From Agrostemma githago (Eukaryota; Streptophyta; Magnoliopsida; Caryophyllales; Caryophyllaceae): a stretch of 64,000 nucleotides of DNA. The notes below the pieces were generated by a model that was not told the DNA's origin, searched no databases, and saw only the letters and a list, made by a program, of their open reading frames with translations. The translations under genes were made by a program, and so were the position numbers. Location of the stretch: the NCBI GenBank assembly GCA_958450325.1, contig OY288243.1, positions 36,694,678 to 36,758,677 of the forward strand, given 5' to 3'. This document shows, one piece after another, positions 11,406-23,240 of the stretch (its first letter is position 1; the number at the start of each line of letters is the position of its first letter).

Positions 11406-11819
11406 CTCCCTCCCCTTCTCTATGATCTTCCATATTGGATTTTGGGAAGTTCTTAAGAAGGAGGGAATATGTGGAGGAAAATGAATGGGAAGAAAAGAGA
11501 GTGGGGTCACAAACAATAAGAACCACAAAACATAGTACTCCCTCCCCTTCTCTATGATATTCCACAATTGGTTTTGGGAAGAAATTAAGGAGGAAATATG
11601 TGGAGGAAAATGAAAGTGGAGAAAAGAAGGTGGGGTCACAAACAATAGGAACCACACAACCTATACTAAAAAGGAAAGTGAAACATCTTAATGAATTTTC
11701 CTAAAAAGAAAATGTGGAACATCTTAGTGAAGGGGAGGGAGTACTAAAAAGGAAAGTGGAACATCTTAGTGATTTTTCCTAAAAAGGAAATGTAGAACAT
11801 CTTAGTGAAGGGGAGGGAG
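11406..11819. mobile_element. Stowaway-like MITE with internal tandem duplication, 414 bp
   Basis: It begins CTCCCTCCCCTTC and ends GAAGGGGAGGGAG, flanked by TA at 11404-11405 and 11820-11821. The left part is a tandem duplication of about 130 bp (11404-11533 and 11534-11660). The right part duplicates a 75-bp segment (about 11665-11742 and 11743-11819). It therefore looks like two overlapping or nested copies of one MITE that fused or slipped. Confidence 0.7.
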
Positions 11820-11892
11820 TAATAAAGTATTACTTCATCCAACCCATTATGATTTATCCACTTATTATTTTAATCTCTCACATTTAAATAAA

Positions 11893-12372
11893 GCGTTATT
11901 TCATGACAATAATACCAACTATAAGGGTGCTGGTGCTTCTTAGAATAATCTCAACTATACGTAATCTTGTTTTAATATGAACTATGCCTTCATTAATCTC
12001 ATTTTGCTATGGACAAAATTATGACCTGCTATTACCGGTAATAGTGACCAGTTGTGACTTTCGAGGATCCTTGAGTGTTCCGTCGTCGTTCATGAAAGCC
12101 AAAACAACAAGAAAATTAAAGCATTTTTTTCATGACTTCTATAATACTAATCGGAAGAAAAAAATGCAAGATGAATTTTGGAAAAATTCAAAAAAAAATT
12201 TAACCAATAGCCGAAACTGAAGAAGAAAATTCAACTAGTTTTCTAGGTAACCGGTTACCTATATCAATGAGAGATTAATGAAGGCATAGTTCATATTAAA
12301 ACGAGATTACGTATAGTTTAGATTAATCTAAGAAGACCCCTTATAGTTGGTATTATTGTCATGAAATAACCC
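11893..12372. mobile_element. MULE-like MITE, 480 bp
   Basis: Inverted termini (GCGTTATTTCATGACAATAA at the left, complement ending AAATAACCC at the right; about 110 bp in total) are bounded by a perfect 9-bp duplication TTAAATAAA at 11884-11892 and 12373-12381. The tips resemble those of the elements at 95-1131 and 5616-9039 (GGTTATTT...AATAATACCAACTAT), so the three form one family of differing age and subfamily. Confidence 0.85.
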
Positions 12373-12381
12373 TTAAATAAA

Positions 12382-14023
12382 AGTGGGTAAATCATAGTAT
12401 TTTTTTTAGTTTTCTTTACATCACCTCCCATTTCTTATTTGATTATTTCTACATTCTACCATTGTTTTGTCAATTCTCAATTCTCAGTTCACATCTTTTA
12501 GTATCCTTGTACTAATTTCTACTTCCTCCCCCCACTAAGATTTTCCCAATTTCCTTAATGGTCTGTTTGGGAACACGAATTTCATTTTGAAATTTGGGTT
12601 TGACACAAATACTTTGTTTGGGAAACAAAGTGAATTTGTAAATTTGGATTTTGTCAAATCCAACCACATCAAAGTCTCTCACAAAAATGCTCATTTCCAA
12701 ATGACACCTTAACGCATGTCATTGTAAAATTCTATCATTTCACTTTTGTAATTTGACAATGACGATTTGAAATGAAATGTTGGTTGCCAAACGCTACCTA
12801 AAAGGAAACCTCACTAGGATTTTTCTTCTTCAAAACTTTCCTTATTCATCCAATATACTCTCTTTCTATTGGTTTTTTTTTTGTGATTAGACTTCTTGAA
12901 CCCCACCCAACAATCTACCACCTTTCATTATATAGATTTCTTTGTCATTTGGAAGTGGGAAGATCATTGGGGGTACAATTATACCTAATTACTAATTCTA
13001 CCTTCTACCTATATTAATAATTCTACCCCAGTTAGTCAATAACCCCATAATCAAAATAATTAGTTAGCAAATACGAGTAACAATAATATTTTGCTAAATA
13101 CATACAAATGATACTACTAATATACTATCAAACAAATTGATCAATTTTTTCAAAGAAATCAGAAACTAGTTTCGGGATATTATATTACCTTCTATAAGTG
13201 ATTATACTACTATTATATTACCTTTTGTATTTTCGATTTATCGGGTTCTTTATTTTTTTCCCCAGAAATTTCTTATTTAATTTCTCGGTAATTTGTCAAT
13301 TCTTTTTTATCAGTTTATCCCAAATCAGAGTATAACTTCATTATGTACAGATTTACCCCTAAAACTTAGGGATGTATATTGATTTTTTAGGAAGATGTAT
13401 GAAATTAATTCTTGTGTTTTGAACTTTGTTTCCATAAATATTGTTTTCAGTTATCACAAGAGAATAATTAGTGAAGATCATTAAAAAGTTTTTAAAAAAA
13501 ACTGAAACTACTCAAAAAAAAATTCCGAAAAATGACCCCGAGCCATGGCCAATGAGGGCCTACCAGTAGCTTTGTCTCTAGTACTTATGGGATGTATGTA
13601 ATGCATATTCACTTCGACGCAAATTTTAAAATAGGATCGTCATATGTCGGAAATAGCGTGTAAACTAGATAAAAAGCACGTGCGCTGCACGGGTTAGTTG
13701 GCTTAATTACATTTTAAAAAGTTATATAGAGTAAACATTATAACTTAAACTATGTCTAATCATCTGTTTACATTGAAATAAAAGATCTCATATGAAAATT
13801 ATAATAATAAGGGTAAATTGATATTTTATACCTTAAGTAACATCATTTTCAAACTTTATACGTCGAATCACTCGTAATATATCTCTTTACGACAATTATC
13901 GATAATTTTGGTTGACTTGATATCTAAGAACCTATATGACTTCAATTTATAATCATAGGGTCACTCTCTTGTGATAATCTTTCAATGTGGTATAATTATA
14001 CACTACTTCATCCTTTCTTCTAT
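12382..14023. other. AT-rich intergenic sequence with possible MITE remnants
   Basis: There is no credible gene. A weak inverted pair near 12560 (GGTCTGTTTGGGAAC) and 12780-12800 (GTTGCCAAACGCTACC) suggests an old MITE of about 240 bp without a clear TSD. The Helitron-like 3' terminus at 13665-13693 lies here. Confidence 0.35.
13665..13693 (-). mobile_element. Helitron-like 3' terminus (hairpin plus CTAG), minus strand
   Basis: On the minus strand the sequence reads CCCGTGCAGCGCACGTGC, then TTTTTAT, then CTAG followed by T. A GC-rich hairpin (stem CGTGC/GCACG at 13679-13691) about ten bases from CTRR, next to T, is the classic Helitron 3' end. The matching 5' TC end, expected to the right, was not found, so only the terminus is called. 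Confidence 0.5.
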
Positions 14024-14304
14024 GGGCTCATTTGGTTCACCATGAGAAGATGGAGTTACCGGGAACTTAAATTCACGTGAATTTGTATTTTATGGGAATT
14101 ACAAAAACATTGTTTGGTTGTCATGTGGGAAATGACTTCATGCGGGAAGTTCTACACACCAAGAGGGGACTTGGTGAGTAGTAACTTCCCCCATTGTGGA
14201 GGAAGTGGCAATTCCCGGGAAGTGGGCAACCAAACAGCATCCCAATTTATCAATTCATGGGAAATTCTACTTTCCATGATTTAAGAGGGCAACTAAACGA
14301 TCCC
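14024..14304. mobile_element. Harbinger/hAT-like MITE, about 281 bp
   Basis: The ends GGGCTCATTTGGTTCACC and the complement GGGATCGTTTAGTTGCCC form an imperfect 18-bp inverted repeat, with a possible 3-bp TSD TAT (14021-14023 and 14305-14307). Internal copies of the tip motif (TGTTTGGTTGTCATGTGGGA near 14113 and GGGCAACCAAACAGCA near 14224) suggest two nested MITEs. There is no coding content. Confidence 0.5.
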
Positions 14305-14307
14305 TAT

Positions 14308-15380
14308 GATTTTATCTTCTCCCCATATTCTATTTTCTTTCATCCTTCTATCTTCTTTCCATTGTAAATATTTCTTATTTGGTCCAACTTCTTTACTATT
14401 TTATGTGTAGCTACAATTATGGAAGAAAAAAAATATTTAATTTATACATAGTAAATTTCACACAACGGCATCATACTTATAATACTAAAAGAACAACCGC
14501 TAAAAAAGCATCCGCCACATGTTGCGCTCTCATTAAAAAAATTCCGCCTAACTATAAATGGGCTGGCCTGGATTCAATAGATGTGAAAGTTTCAGTCCAT
14601 TTCATCTAATATAAGATCGACAGCCCAACAAGTAATAACTTTGTATAAGATTCATTTAGATTATAAGAAGACCTAATTGTAATTGTAATAATTATTTCCT
14701 ACATGATAATATTGTAATCACGGTCAAGTATGATCATTCAAAATATTATTGAAATCAAATCTTTTAATTAGGGGATATTTTTCATATGTAATTCAAATTC
14801 AAATTATAAAAATCTCCCTATAAAAGAACCATTCCTACACGATTCAATCAAATTTCAATCCATTTAAAAAAAATCTCTCCCTAAAATAAAGAAATCTATT
14901 TTGTTACAGGACCTCTAATCTAGAATAATAATAAAATCTCGCTAAAATAATATACTCCCTCTGTATCTATATGTTCGTCCACTTTGTTTAATATATGGGT
15001 GAAGTATTATATTGAAAGTGGACGAACATATATATATACGGAGGGAGTAGTATACATAAAATTTATTATTGTATGATTAAACCTAAGATCATTGACTTAA
15101 TTATCAATATAGTTTGAGTGAATAATTATATCTTAGGTTAATTGTATGATTAGATGATGTAAGTTACATATATACAACATATATGTCAAACACAAAATAA
15201 AGCATTAAAAAAGTATTAGCATAAAATTATTATAGAAAAAGCGTATTTTTACGAAATAATTATTATTAGCATAAAAATATTATTAAAATAATTATGGAAT
15301 GCTTATGAAACAATTATGAAAGGATTTGCGTAAACATAGATACTCTCTCTAAAATAAAATCCCTCCCATCTTTTCTATAA
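14308..15380. other. AT-rich intergenic sequence, no gene seen
   Basis: This stretch is A/T-rich, with stop codons in all frames at high density. It includes the small Stowaway MITE at 14955-15047. Nothing else is recognisable. Confidence 0.5.
14955..15047. mobile_element. Stowaway MITE, 93 bp
   Basis: Left end CTCCCTCTGTATCTATATGT and right-end complement CTCCCTCCGTATATATATAT form nearly the whole element as a hairpin. TA flanks both sides (14953-14954 and 15048-15049). CTCCCTCYGT with TA target is the Stowaway signature. Confidence 0.85.
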
Positions 15381-16225
15381 ACTTATAAATGTATGAAAAC
15401 TGAACCCCCCCTTATTATCCCCAATGAACAGTGGCACTCTGCTTCCCTTCCCCTGCTCCCCCTCCCCTGCTCCCTCTCCTGGTTCTTCCTTCTTTGCTTC
15501 TTCCTCGTGCGTCCCTTCTGTGTCTCCCCTTCTTTCCCTTCTCTCCTGCTCCTTCAGATCTTCTTCTTACCTTCCCCTATTTCAGCTGCTTTCGATCTGG
15601 ATTTCTGGTGAGTTCCTGGTTGGTCTGGGGTTTCTCGAGCTTTGGTTGTTCCTAATTTCTGGTGGGTTTGATTTTGCTCCTGCGCTCCTTGTCTCTGCGT
15701 TGCTGCTCCTTCCTCTTCTACATCCTTTTCGATTTCTGGTGAGTCCGATTTTGTGAGTCCGATTTCGATTTTCGATTTATGATTATTTTGTTGTTCAATT
15801 TCGGGTGGGTGCTCTAATTTTCGTTTCCAGCTTCTGATTAGATTGCTTTTCAATTTATGGTGGGCGCTCTAATTTCCATTTTGGATTTCTGATTAGTTCT
15901 CTTTTCGGTTTATGTTGGTTGCTCTAATTTCTACTTTCGATTGTTGATTAGCTTGCTTTTCTCAATTTATGGTGGGTATATTTTACTGAGTTTGATTTCG
16001 ATTCTCAATTTCTGATTAGGTTTTCTTTCAGCTTCCATGAGTCCAATTGGGTGAGTATGACTTCGAATTTTTGATTTATGGTTGGTTTGTTTTTCGGATC
16101 CTTGTGAGTATCTTCGACGGTTTCGATTTCTGATGAGTTTAGGGGTACTTTTTAGGGTTTGGAATCTGAATCTGAATTCTGAATTTGCAGTGAATTTGAG
16201 GAATTCTGGTGAGTTTGAGGATGTT
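15381..16225. other. Pyrimidine-rich leader and repeated intron-like sequence
   Basis: Sequence 15424-15600 is strongly C/T-rich, like a plant 5' UTR, and ends at ATTTCTG|GTGAGTTCC, a plausible splice donor. After it come imperfect repeats of TTTCTGGTGAGT/TTTCTGATTAG-containing segments (15600-16220). No conserved protein is encoded. It may be the 5' part of a cargo gene of the large Helitron or of an unrelated gene. Confidence 0.3.
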
Positions 16226-18310
16226 TTGCACCAGTGAGTTTGGGGGTGTCTGTTTTTCTGACTCTGTATCGTTTCCGTTTGTTTTTGGTGTCGCAGTGGC
16301 GAGTTTCAGGACAGACTTTTTCATTGTGGCCTCTGGGTGTAGGTCCGGGTCGTTTCCATTCGTTTGGTGTCGTAGCGTCGCATTTCAGAACTGACTTTCA
16401 CAATGTGGTCTTTGGCTATAGGTTTTCGGTTTTCGTATATTGGGTATACGTCGGGACTGTTTCCGTTCGTTCTGCTGTCATTGCGGCAAGCTTCTGAGCG
16501 GACTTTGTCATTGTGGCCTCTGGCTATAGGTCCGGGTCGTTCCCGTTCGTTTGGTGTTGTAGCGTCGCGTTTCAGAACTGACTTTCTCGGTGTGGCATTT
16601 GGCTATAGGTTTTCGTTTTTCGTGTCGTGGGTATACGTCTGGCTCGTGCCCATTTGTTTTGGTGTCATTCCAGCGAGTTTTGGAGCGGACTTTGTCGTTT
16701 TACACCAGTGAGCTTGGGGGTGTCTATTTTCCTGGCTTCGTATCGACTCCGTTTGTTTTTGGTGTCGCACTGGCGAGTTTCGGAACGGACTTTTTGATTG
16801 TGGCCTCTGGGTGTAGGTCCGGGTCGTTTCCATTCGTTTGGTGTCGTAGCGTTGCGTTTCAGAACTGGCTTTTTCATTGTGGTATTTGGCTATAGGTTTT
16901 CGGTTTTCGTGTCTTGGGTATGCGTCGGGACTATTTCCATTTGTTTTGCTGTCATTGCGGCGAGCTTCTGATCGGAATTTGTCCTTGTGGCCTCTGGCTA
17001 TAGGTCCGGGTCGTCCCCGTTCGTTTGGTGTGGTAGCGTCGCGTTTCAGAACTGACTTTCTCATTTTGTCCTTTTGCTATAGGTTTTAGGTTTTCGTAGC
17101 TTGGGTGTACGCCTGGATTGTTTCCATTCGTTTTGGCGGAGTAGTGTCGGGTTTCGGAGCGGAAGGTGTCGTTATGGCCTCTTGGTATAGGTCCGGGTCG
17201 TTCCATTCGTTTGGTGTCGCAGCGTCGCGTTTCAGAACTGACTTTCTCATTGTGGCCTTTGGCTTTGGGTTTTGGTTTTCGTAGCTTCGGTATACGTCTG
17301 GATTGTTTCCATTCGTGCTAATGTCGTAGTGTTGGGTTTCGAGGCGGTCTGTGTCATTATGGCCGCTGGGTAAAGGTCCGGGTCGTTTCTCGTTCGTTAT
17401 GGTGTCGTAGCGTTGCGTCTCATAACTGACTTTCTCAATGTGGCCTTCGGCTATAGGTCCAGAGCGTTCCCATTTGATTATTGTCGCAGCGTCGCGTGTC
17501 GGATCCTTTTTTTTTTCTGAATTTGCAGCATTTCCGTTTGTTGTTGGTTGCCGCGGTTTCGCGTTTCGGAGCGGGCTTCAGCGCTGGCCTTTGATGTGTA
17601 GCGTCGCGTTCCGGAACCTTTCCTCTGTATTTGCAGTATTTCTGTTTGTTTTTTTGGTCACTGCGATATCGCGTTTCGGAAAGGGCTTTTGGCGCTGGGA
17701 TGGGATGTGTAGGGGCGACTGCAACTTTGGTTTTCGATTTTCGTATTTTTGGGTATGAGTTTGGATCGTTTACCATTGTTCTTGTGTCATAGCGTCGAGT
17801 TTCTAAGCGGACTTTAACATTGTGGCCTCTGGGTATAGGTCCGGGGACTTTCCATTCATTTGGTGTCGTGGCGTTGCGTTTCAGAAATGGCTTTTTCATT
17901 GTGGTCGTTGGCTATAGGTCCGGACCGTTTCTGTTCGTCTGGTGCCGTGGCGGCGCTTCTCGGAAACGACTTCCTATTTGTTGTCTTGGGTCATAGTTCT
18001 GGTTCGTTTCAATGTGGTCGGTGTCGTGGCGTCGCGTTTTGGAAACGACTTTCTCATTGTGGTCTGTGGCTGTACGCCGGGAATGTTTACGTATGTTTGT
18101 CGTCGCAGCATCGCACTTCGGAACCAACTTTCTCTCTTTGACCCTTGGTTTTAGGTCTTCATCGTGTCGTTTCCAGTAGTTTGGCGTCGTGTAGTCCCGT
18201 TTCAAAATCGACTGTTGCGTTGTGTCCTTTAGCTATAGGTTTGAGTCTTTTCCTTTTGCTTGGTGTCGTAGAGTTGCGTCTCGGGAACGTCTTTTTCATT
18301 GTGCCCCCTG
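16226..18310. repeat. Degenerate tandem array, ~186-bp higher-order unit
   Basis: Two related half-units alternate. One contains GTGGCCTCTGGGTGTAGGTC and GTGTCGTAGCGTCGCGTTTC (about 80 bp); the other contains GGCTATAGGTTTTCGGTTTT and ACGTCGGGACTGTTTCC (about 105 bp). The GTGGCCTCTGG landmark recurs near 16327, 16513, 16801, 16988, 17173 and 17358. Spacing is about 186 bp apart from one longer step of 288, where a ~100-bp segment (16229-16327) is duplicated near 16705-16800. Copies decay after 17450. Open frames in this region are by-products of the repeat. Confidence 0.85.
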
Positions 18311-19188
18311 GTTTAGTGATCCTACTCTGCCACTGCAAGCTGCAATTGCTTCGAAAATAACAACCCTGGTTGCTTTGCTGATTATTTTACTCTGTCATGT
18401 AATCTGGTTACACTCTATACTTACTTTTGTGTGTGTTTAATTAGGCTTCCAAGGTAAGAATTGAAGATCGCTACAAAATGAAGATCGAATCGAAGAGAGT
18501 GCTGTCTTCCGAGAACCTGAGTGTAGAGATAGTCGGTTGTCTGGTGTGGTGCTGTACGAGCGCGGAAGTGGTGGGAGATCTGGTGGATGCGGTACACTCA
18601 CAGGAGCTGGCAAGCTTGCTGGTTTTTTTGGTTCTTTTAAAACAGACAGGTTTGCTGAACGCGCTATAGCTAATACTATTGATAGCGGTGAGAGGAGCCT
18701 GCTTATAATAAGGATGCGTGTGTTTACGGTCGACATGTAGCCAGCGAGGCCTCAGGGACCTGCTGATCGTCATTCGATGTGTCTAGGCATCGTGTTTTGG
18801 CGAAAGAGGCCTCTGAAGATGACGTTGTTTTCAACTGAGAATCAAAACCTGCATCAATAAGCTCCAGAAACTTCTTCTTTTGGTGGAGGCTTTCTCTAGT
18901 ATATACTTGTAGTCACTGTTCATCAATTGTGGGCTCATAGCGTATTTGCTTTACTGGGTCTGTCTTGAACCGCTTACTGACTGGAGTCTTCCAAGCATCA
19001 ACATTCGTGACGGAGTTTTGATGATCTTAACAGTTCGGGTAGGTACTGAATTGATTATGTTTGTAGCATAGTGGTGACGATGTAAGCCAATGTTAGTCGA
19101 TTCCTGTTCTGTATTCTTTTGACGTGGTCTGCTTATATACTTGGTCTTGTGTCTAAACATCTGTGGATAGTGCTTTTGGTTTATCCTG

Positions 19189-19219
<31 letters not shown>

Positions 19220-20224
19220 CTACTAATAGCTAGAGTTCAATGTTGAGTGGCCTAACTACTCATTCCATTTAATTTTGCGCTTCAAGGATAAGGTATAGTT
19301 ACTGTCTCAGTGTTCAGGTAAATGGTTGCAGAATTGGCATGTTGTATGTGTCTAATGATGAGATTGCAAAGGGAAGCAGTGAGACCTCTGTCCTTGAAGT
19401 TACTTGTGTTCATCACATGATGTGCATCCGACTTGGTTGGCTGTCCGGGCGTTACGCAGCGGGAGCATGCTGTTGATAGTTGTATGGCTGGAAAAACTTT
19501 GGATTTTGATATCCGCTGGTGTGGCTGGTCGTGGTACGGACTGGCAGGACTTCGGATGTGTGATTAGCTGCGATTTCCCGTTACCTGCTTCTACTTACAT
19601 TCATAGAGCTGGTAGTTTGCTCTGTACCATTCAATCATGTGTGTATCGGTCCCTGGGTCTGTGTTGTCTGCAATTTTTTCCCCGTCATGGCACCACGTTT
19701 AGGAACGGATCCTTTACAGTTGCTGTTAATGTTTGGGACAATTTCATTTTTTGTGTGTTCCAGTCAGCTGCCATAGTTAGGCAGCTCCTTTCCTTCTTCG
19801 CCGTTATTATGCGGGCGGGAGTTGCGGCCCACAGGCGAGGGCCGCAGATATGGTTAGGACTGTCCTTGAAGTTAGCTCCACCCATTCCTACACTTTCGCG
19901 GCGTTTCTGCCTCTTGTAATCACTCTTCTGCCTTTCCTTGGAGCTTAGGAGTTCTGTTGCTATAGTCCCTGATGGCTGTGTCGCTAACTCTCTGATAATT
20001 TAAAATTGGAGTGTAATATTTTCTGAATAGGTAGACGTTGAGTTTTGGATACTTGCTACGATCCATACAATATGTCTCGGTGGCTTGATAACTTTGTTTA
20101 TGGATGGGGGGAGTCCCTTCTATCAATTAATTTATACAAAATGAAGCATTTTATTATGTCATCTGTGTTATGTCATCACTCTAAGCACGCTACCAATACC
20201 ACACTTGTACAATACGAACAACTC
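18311..20224. other. Non-coding or undetermined sequence before F-box-like unit 1
   Basis: No protein family is recognisable. Several 60-170 codon frames exist (for example 18537-18740 and 19404-19919), but they lack a family signature. An AT-simple stretch lies at 19190-19215. Confidence 0.3.
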
Positions 20225-20490
20225 AAATAAAAGCGGAGAGAGTGTTAGGTGAATAAGAAACAACCGCTGACTCCCTAAGGATGCTACCTATAGCCTTCTC
20301 TCCTCACACTTACCAAGTGCGCACTCGATTACACTGAACAGTACTATTACCGCCCCTTCAATTTCCTACCTTGTTTACCATTACCGTGGTAAAGAAAACC
20401 AGACAAAAAAATACTGCTCTTCGTCGTTTGTGCCGCGTCCTTTCCCTCCTCCGCGCTCTCCTGCTTCGAGTGTTGGGCTCTGTTCTGACT
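20225..20490 (+). promoter_or_regulatory. Promoter region and noncoding exon 1 of F-box-like copy 1
   Basis: The region ends in a splice donor at 20491 (TTCTGACT|GTAAGTTTTC). The same donor context occurs in the other units: GT at 23357 (copy 2), 25712 (copy 3) and 60779 (copy 4). In copy 3 a TATA box (TATAAAA, 25613-25619) lies upstream. Sequence shared between copies 1 and 3 (for example TCGATTACACTGAACAGTA against TCAATTACACTGCTCAGTA) lies about 160-190 bp before the donor. The exon is C/T-rich and has no conserved frame. Confidence 0.5.
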
Positions 20491-21628
20491 GTAAGTTTTC
20501 TACTTTTCACCGGCTTCCCCGCTTTGTTACGTGTTTTTGGCGCGATGTTCCTAAAGAACGCTGCACCTCGCCGCCTGCGTTGCCTTATATACCTGACATT
20601 TTTCATCTTTGTGGTTTATCATTTATTTTTTTAATTTTCTTTCTGCCATTCTTTGTTGTGCCCTGGCCTTCCTTAAAAAAAGGGTGGGTTCTTTCCTGTA
20701 GTTGGTGGAGTTGTGAACGTTTACTGTGTGGAATTCCTCCGTTGTGTTGTGCTTCTGTACTTACTCCGACCATGTTGCCGTATATGTTCTTTCATGGCCA
20801 TGCAAAGGGTCGATGCTCCTTCCGGTATCTATGTGCCTTCTGCTGTTTGCTGATCGGTTCATATTGTGTTAGGGCTGCATTTCGTGATACTCTTTCGGGA
20901 TGAGGCGGCTTAATCTATACTGAACAGTTTTATCCAAAACAATGAACTGGGTACTGTCCTTGCGTGGGTCAGCTGATAGTTGGCTTGTTTGATTAGCGTG
21001 CTATCGCTTCTAGATTTCGGTTACGAGGTCTTGGTTGTGCACTATAGCGCTGTGTTATGCGGTGAGCAGAGGTTATCCAAGGTGCGCATCTGTGTGTATC
21101 TGGTATTATATGGTGTAGCGTAGTGTGCTTTGTATATTTGCATGTCGTTGCAGTTCACTATGTCGGGTCCTCGGCTCGTTGGTTGTGTATGGTCCCCCGT
21201 TGTACGCGGGGTTCTCCTGCTGCCCCGGGATAGTGGATGGTTACGTCGTTGTATTATAACGAGAATAGCAATCCGTTAGGTCCTTAACTATTACTTGCTG
21301 TTTTCAGCTTCTCTCTTATGACATTGTGGGGAACTACTAATATGCGTGGACGTTATGTCCACTCGTGTTCTTCGTCTTGGTTTTGGTACCACTTTTCGTT
21401 GCGCTGCCGGCTGTAGTACAGACATGTGTCAATGTTACTATGCTGCCATCCGGACTGTGTCTTCGCCCCCTGCATTTTTTTTTGCTCTTTGCTTTTGTGT
21501 TTTGTCTTTCTCTTTTTTGTATTCTTTATTAATTTTGTAATACTAAAATTCTGACATTGTTTTCTTGCTCGTAGTGTCCAGTTGGTGAACTGAGGAGACT
21601 GCACGTTGCTACACTCTTGTATATCACT

Positions 21629-22228
21629 ATGGTCACGTATCGTTGCAGGGGGTGGGTGACGAACAACTTAAGCGATGATATGGCTGACGCCACGGCTAAT
21701 AGTAGGCGTGAAAAAATGGAACGCCTTCCTTTTGTCTACAGACGTATGTATGATGTCCGGATTCGTCGCAGGCGTTACTCAGCGGCAAGTAGGGTCCTTT
21801 CTTGCAAAGACTACATGGAGCAGATTTTTGGGAAACTTGATGCAACTGGCAGAGCAGCGGTGTCGGTTACGTGCAAGGCGTGGGCACAAATGTTTCTACT
21901 ATGTCCCGACGCACCTCGGTGGACTATAACATACAATAATCAGCTACAAACCGAGCATCACAGAGGTTTGACGACTGTTTACAGGGATGGCGCCGTTGTC
22001 TCACAGAGATGTAGATGTCATCTGACTGGGGACGTGATTGCTAAGAGAATGCTGCACAACTTTCAGCCGGAAGTACTCGGCCCATCGCCAAATTTGGAGG
22101 TCAGTGCCTGGACCCCTGCAGAGATCGATGCCGAATACTTCGAACGGTTAAGCAGGGAAGAGGTTGACAGGGCACGTGATACCGCTCTCGTTCTGCTGAG
22201 CAGGGTCAACTTTGTTGCTCTAGATTGA
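21629..22228 (+). CDS. F-box-like Helitron cargo protein, copy 1 (199 aa, intact)
   Basis: This is the only undamaged member of a four-copy family (others at 24001, 26334 and 61479). All copies begin with the same motif, MVTYRCRGWVTNN here, which fixes the ATG. The centre (about residues 55-95: CKDYMEQIFGKLDATGRAAV, then SVTCKAWAQMF and DAPRW) has the spacing of an F-box, in which LxxxIxxxL is followed by VCKxW; such domains bind SKP1 in SCF ubiquitin ligases. A conserved RCRC-LT motif follows at about 131. I do not recognise the C-terminal half. The F-box reading is by eye and moderate; the alternative is an unrelated helical family. The leader is probably spliced from exon 1 at 20491 to an acceptor near 21580 (CTCGTAG|TGTCC). 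Confidence 0.65.
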   Translation: MVTYRCRGWVTNNLSDDMADATANSRREKMERLPFVYRRMYDVRIRRRRYSAASRVLSCKDYMEQIFGKLDATGRAAVSVTCKAWAQMFLLCPDAPRWTITYNNQLQTEHHRGLTTVYRDGAVVSQRCRCHLTGDVIAKRMLHNFQPEVLGPSPNLEVSAWTPAEIDAEYFERLSREEVDRARDTALVLLSRVNFVALD

Positions 22229-23240
22229 TCTCCTGTCCAGACACTGAACCGTGCTTGCTGTATGAATGTACGGCGAACTGAATTTGTGTATAGCCACTTA
22301 TGGCGACCTAATTGCTAAAACCGCCGTGGTTTTCCACGCACGTTGCCTGTTTATGTATTATATCTATTTTGTAGACAACGTTGTGTTACCGGTGTTGCTA
22401 ATAGTCACGAGTTGCTGTCCCTACTCTTCTGAGTTTTATCTCTTCCTACGCTACAGGCAGTGGCACCGACTGAATTGATAGCGCCCCAGTTGCCGTTTGA
22501 GACTTGCGAACCCCGTCACTCATTGGTTGTGTTCATGTTCTGTGGCATATGTTCCTTGGACTTCCCATTACTGTTACATCCAAACGATATATGGTCAGAC
22601 CAACCACATACCACTTGTCTAAATCATGCTTCTTATACCCATTTAGGCGATATTCAGCCAGGTTACTGTCATATTTTGTGTAGTTAACAACACTAGGCAA
22701 CGGTATTCATGGATCCAAGAACTGGGAAATGTCAGCTACAACGACCTATTGCTGTGTGATGCCATCACTGAGAGATTCCGTAGATCCACGATAACTACTT
22801 TGTTACTGGCTTTGAAGTATGCACGAGCCTTATCATAGTCGCGCGGCTCCATGACTAGATACAAATTTAAATTAGTGAACACACGGGGGGTACAGACAAC
22901 GAAATATATAAACCCTATACACTACTACCCACATCGATATTCGCGCCCGGAGTGTGGGCCGCCACCGATCTATGGACTAATTGTAATGATTAGCTAGGCG
23001 TGTACTTATTGCCTACAACTTCCTAACACATCTGCCTGCACCCTTATGTCTAATCAGCTAATGTCAAAGGATTAAATGCACTAAATCAGCCACTCTCCTC
23101 ACAAATACCAACCTCTTGCCCAACAGTCTCTACTGCCAACATTATTACTCCCCCGACCCTCCACTTTCCCTCACCCTACCCTTCTTTGGACATTAAGTCA
23201 TTACTACACTCTCATCTCCCCCAAATAGCGCAAAAATAAA
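22229..23240. other. Spacer between F-box-like copies 1 and 2
   Basis: The 3' flank of copy 1, then A/C-rich sequence (23040-23230) that probably forms the promoter and upstream region of copy 2. No gene is seen. Confidence 0.4.

Noticed and set aside
12560..12800. Possible MITE with GTTTGG-type ends
   Set aside because: The inverted ends are poor and no target duplication could be confirmed.
16603..17064. Minus-strand 153-codon frame with repeated RNDSKTNGN-like wording
   Set aside because: It is a translation of the tandem array and is not kept open across the copies.
19404..19919. 171-codon open frame
   Set aside because: No motif, no similarity to the cargo families, and composition like its surroundings. 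Long chance frames are expected in this GC range.
20430..20903. 157-codon open frame overlapping exon 1 of F-box-like copy 1
   Set aside because: It crosses the conserved splice donor at 20491 and has no equivalent in the other copies.
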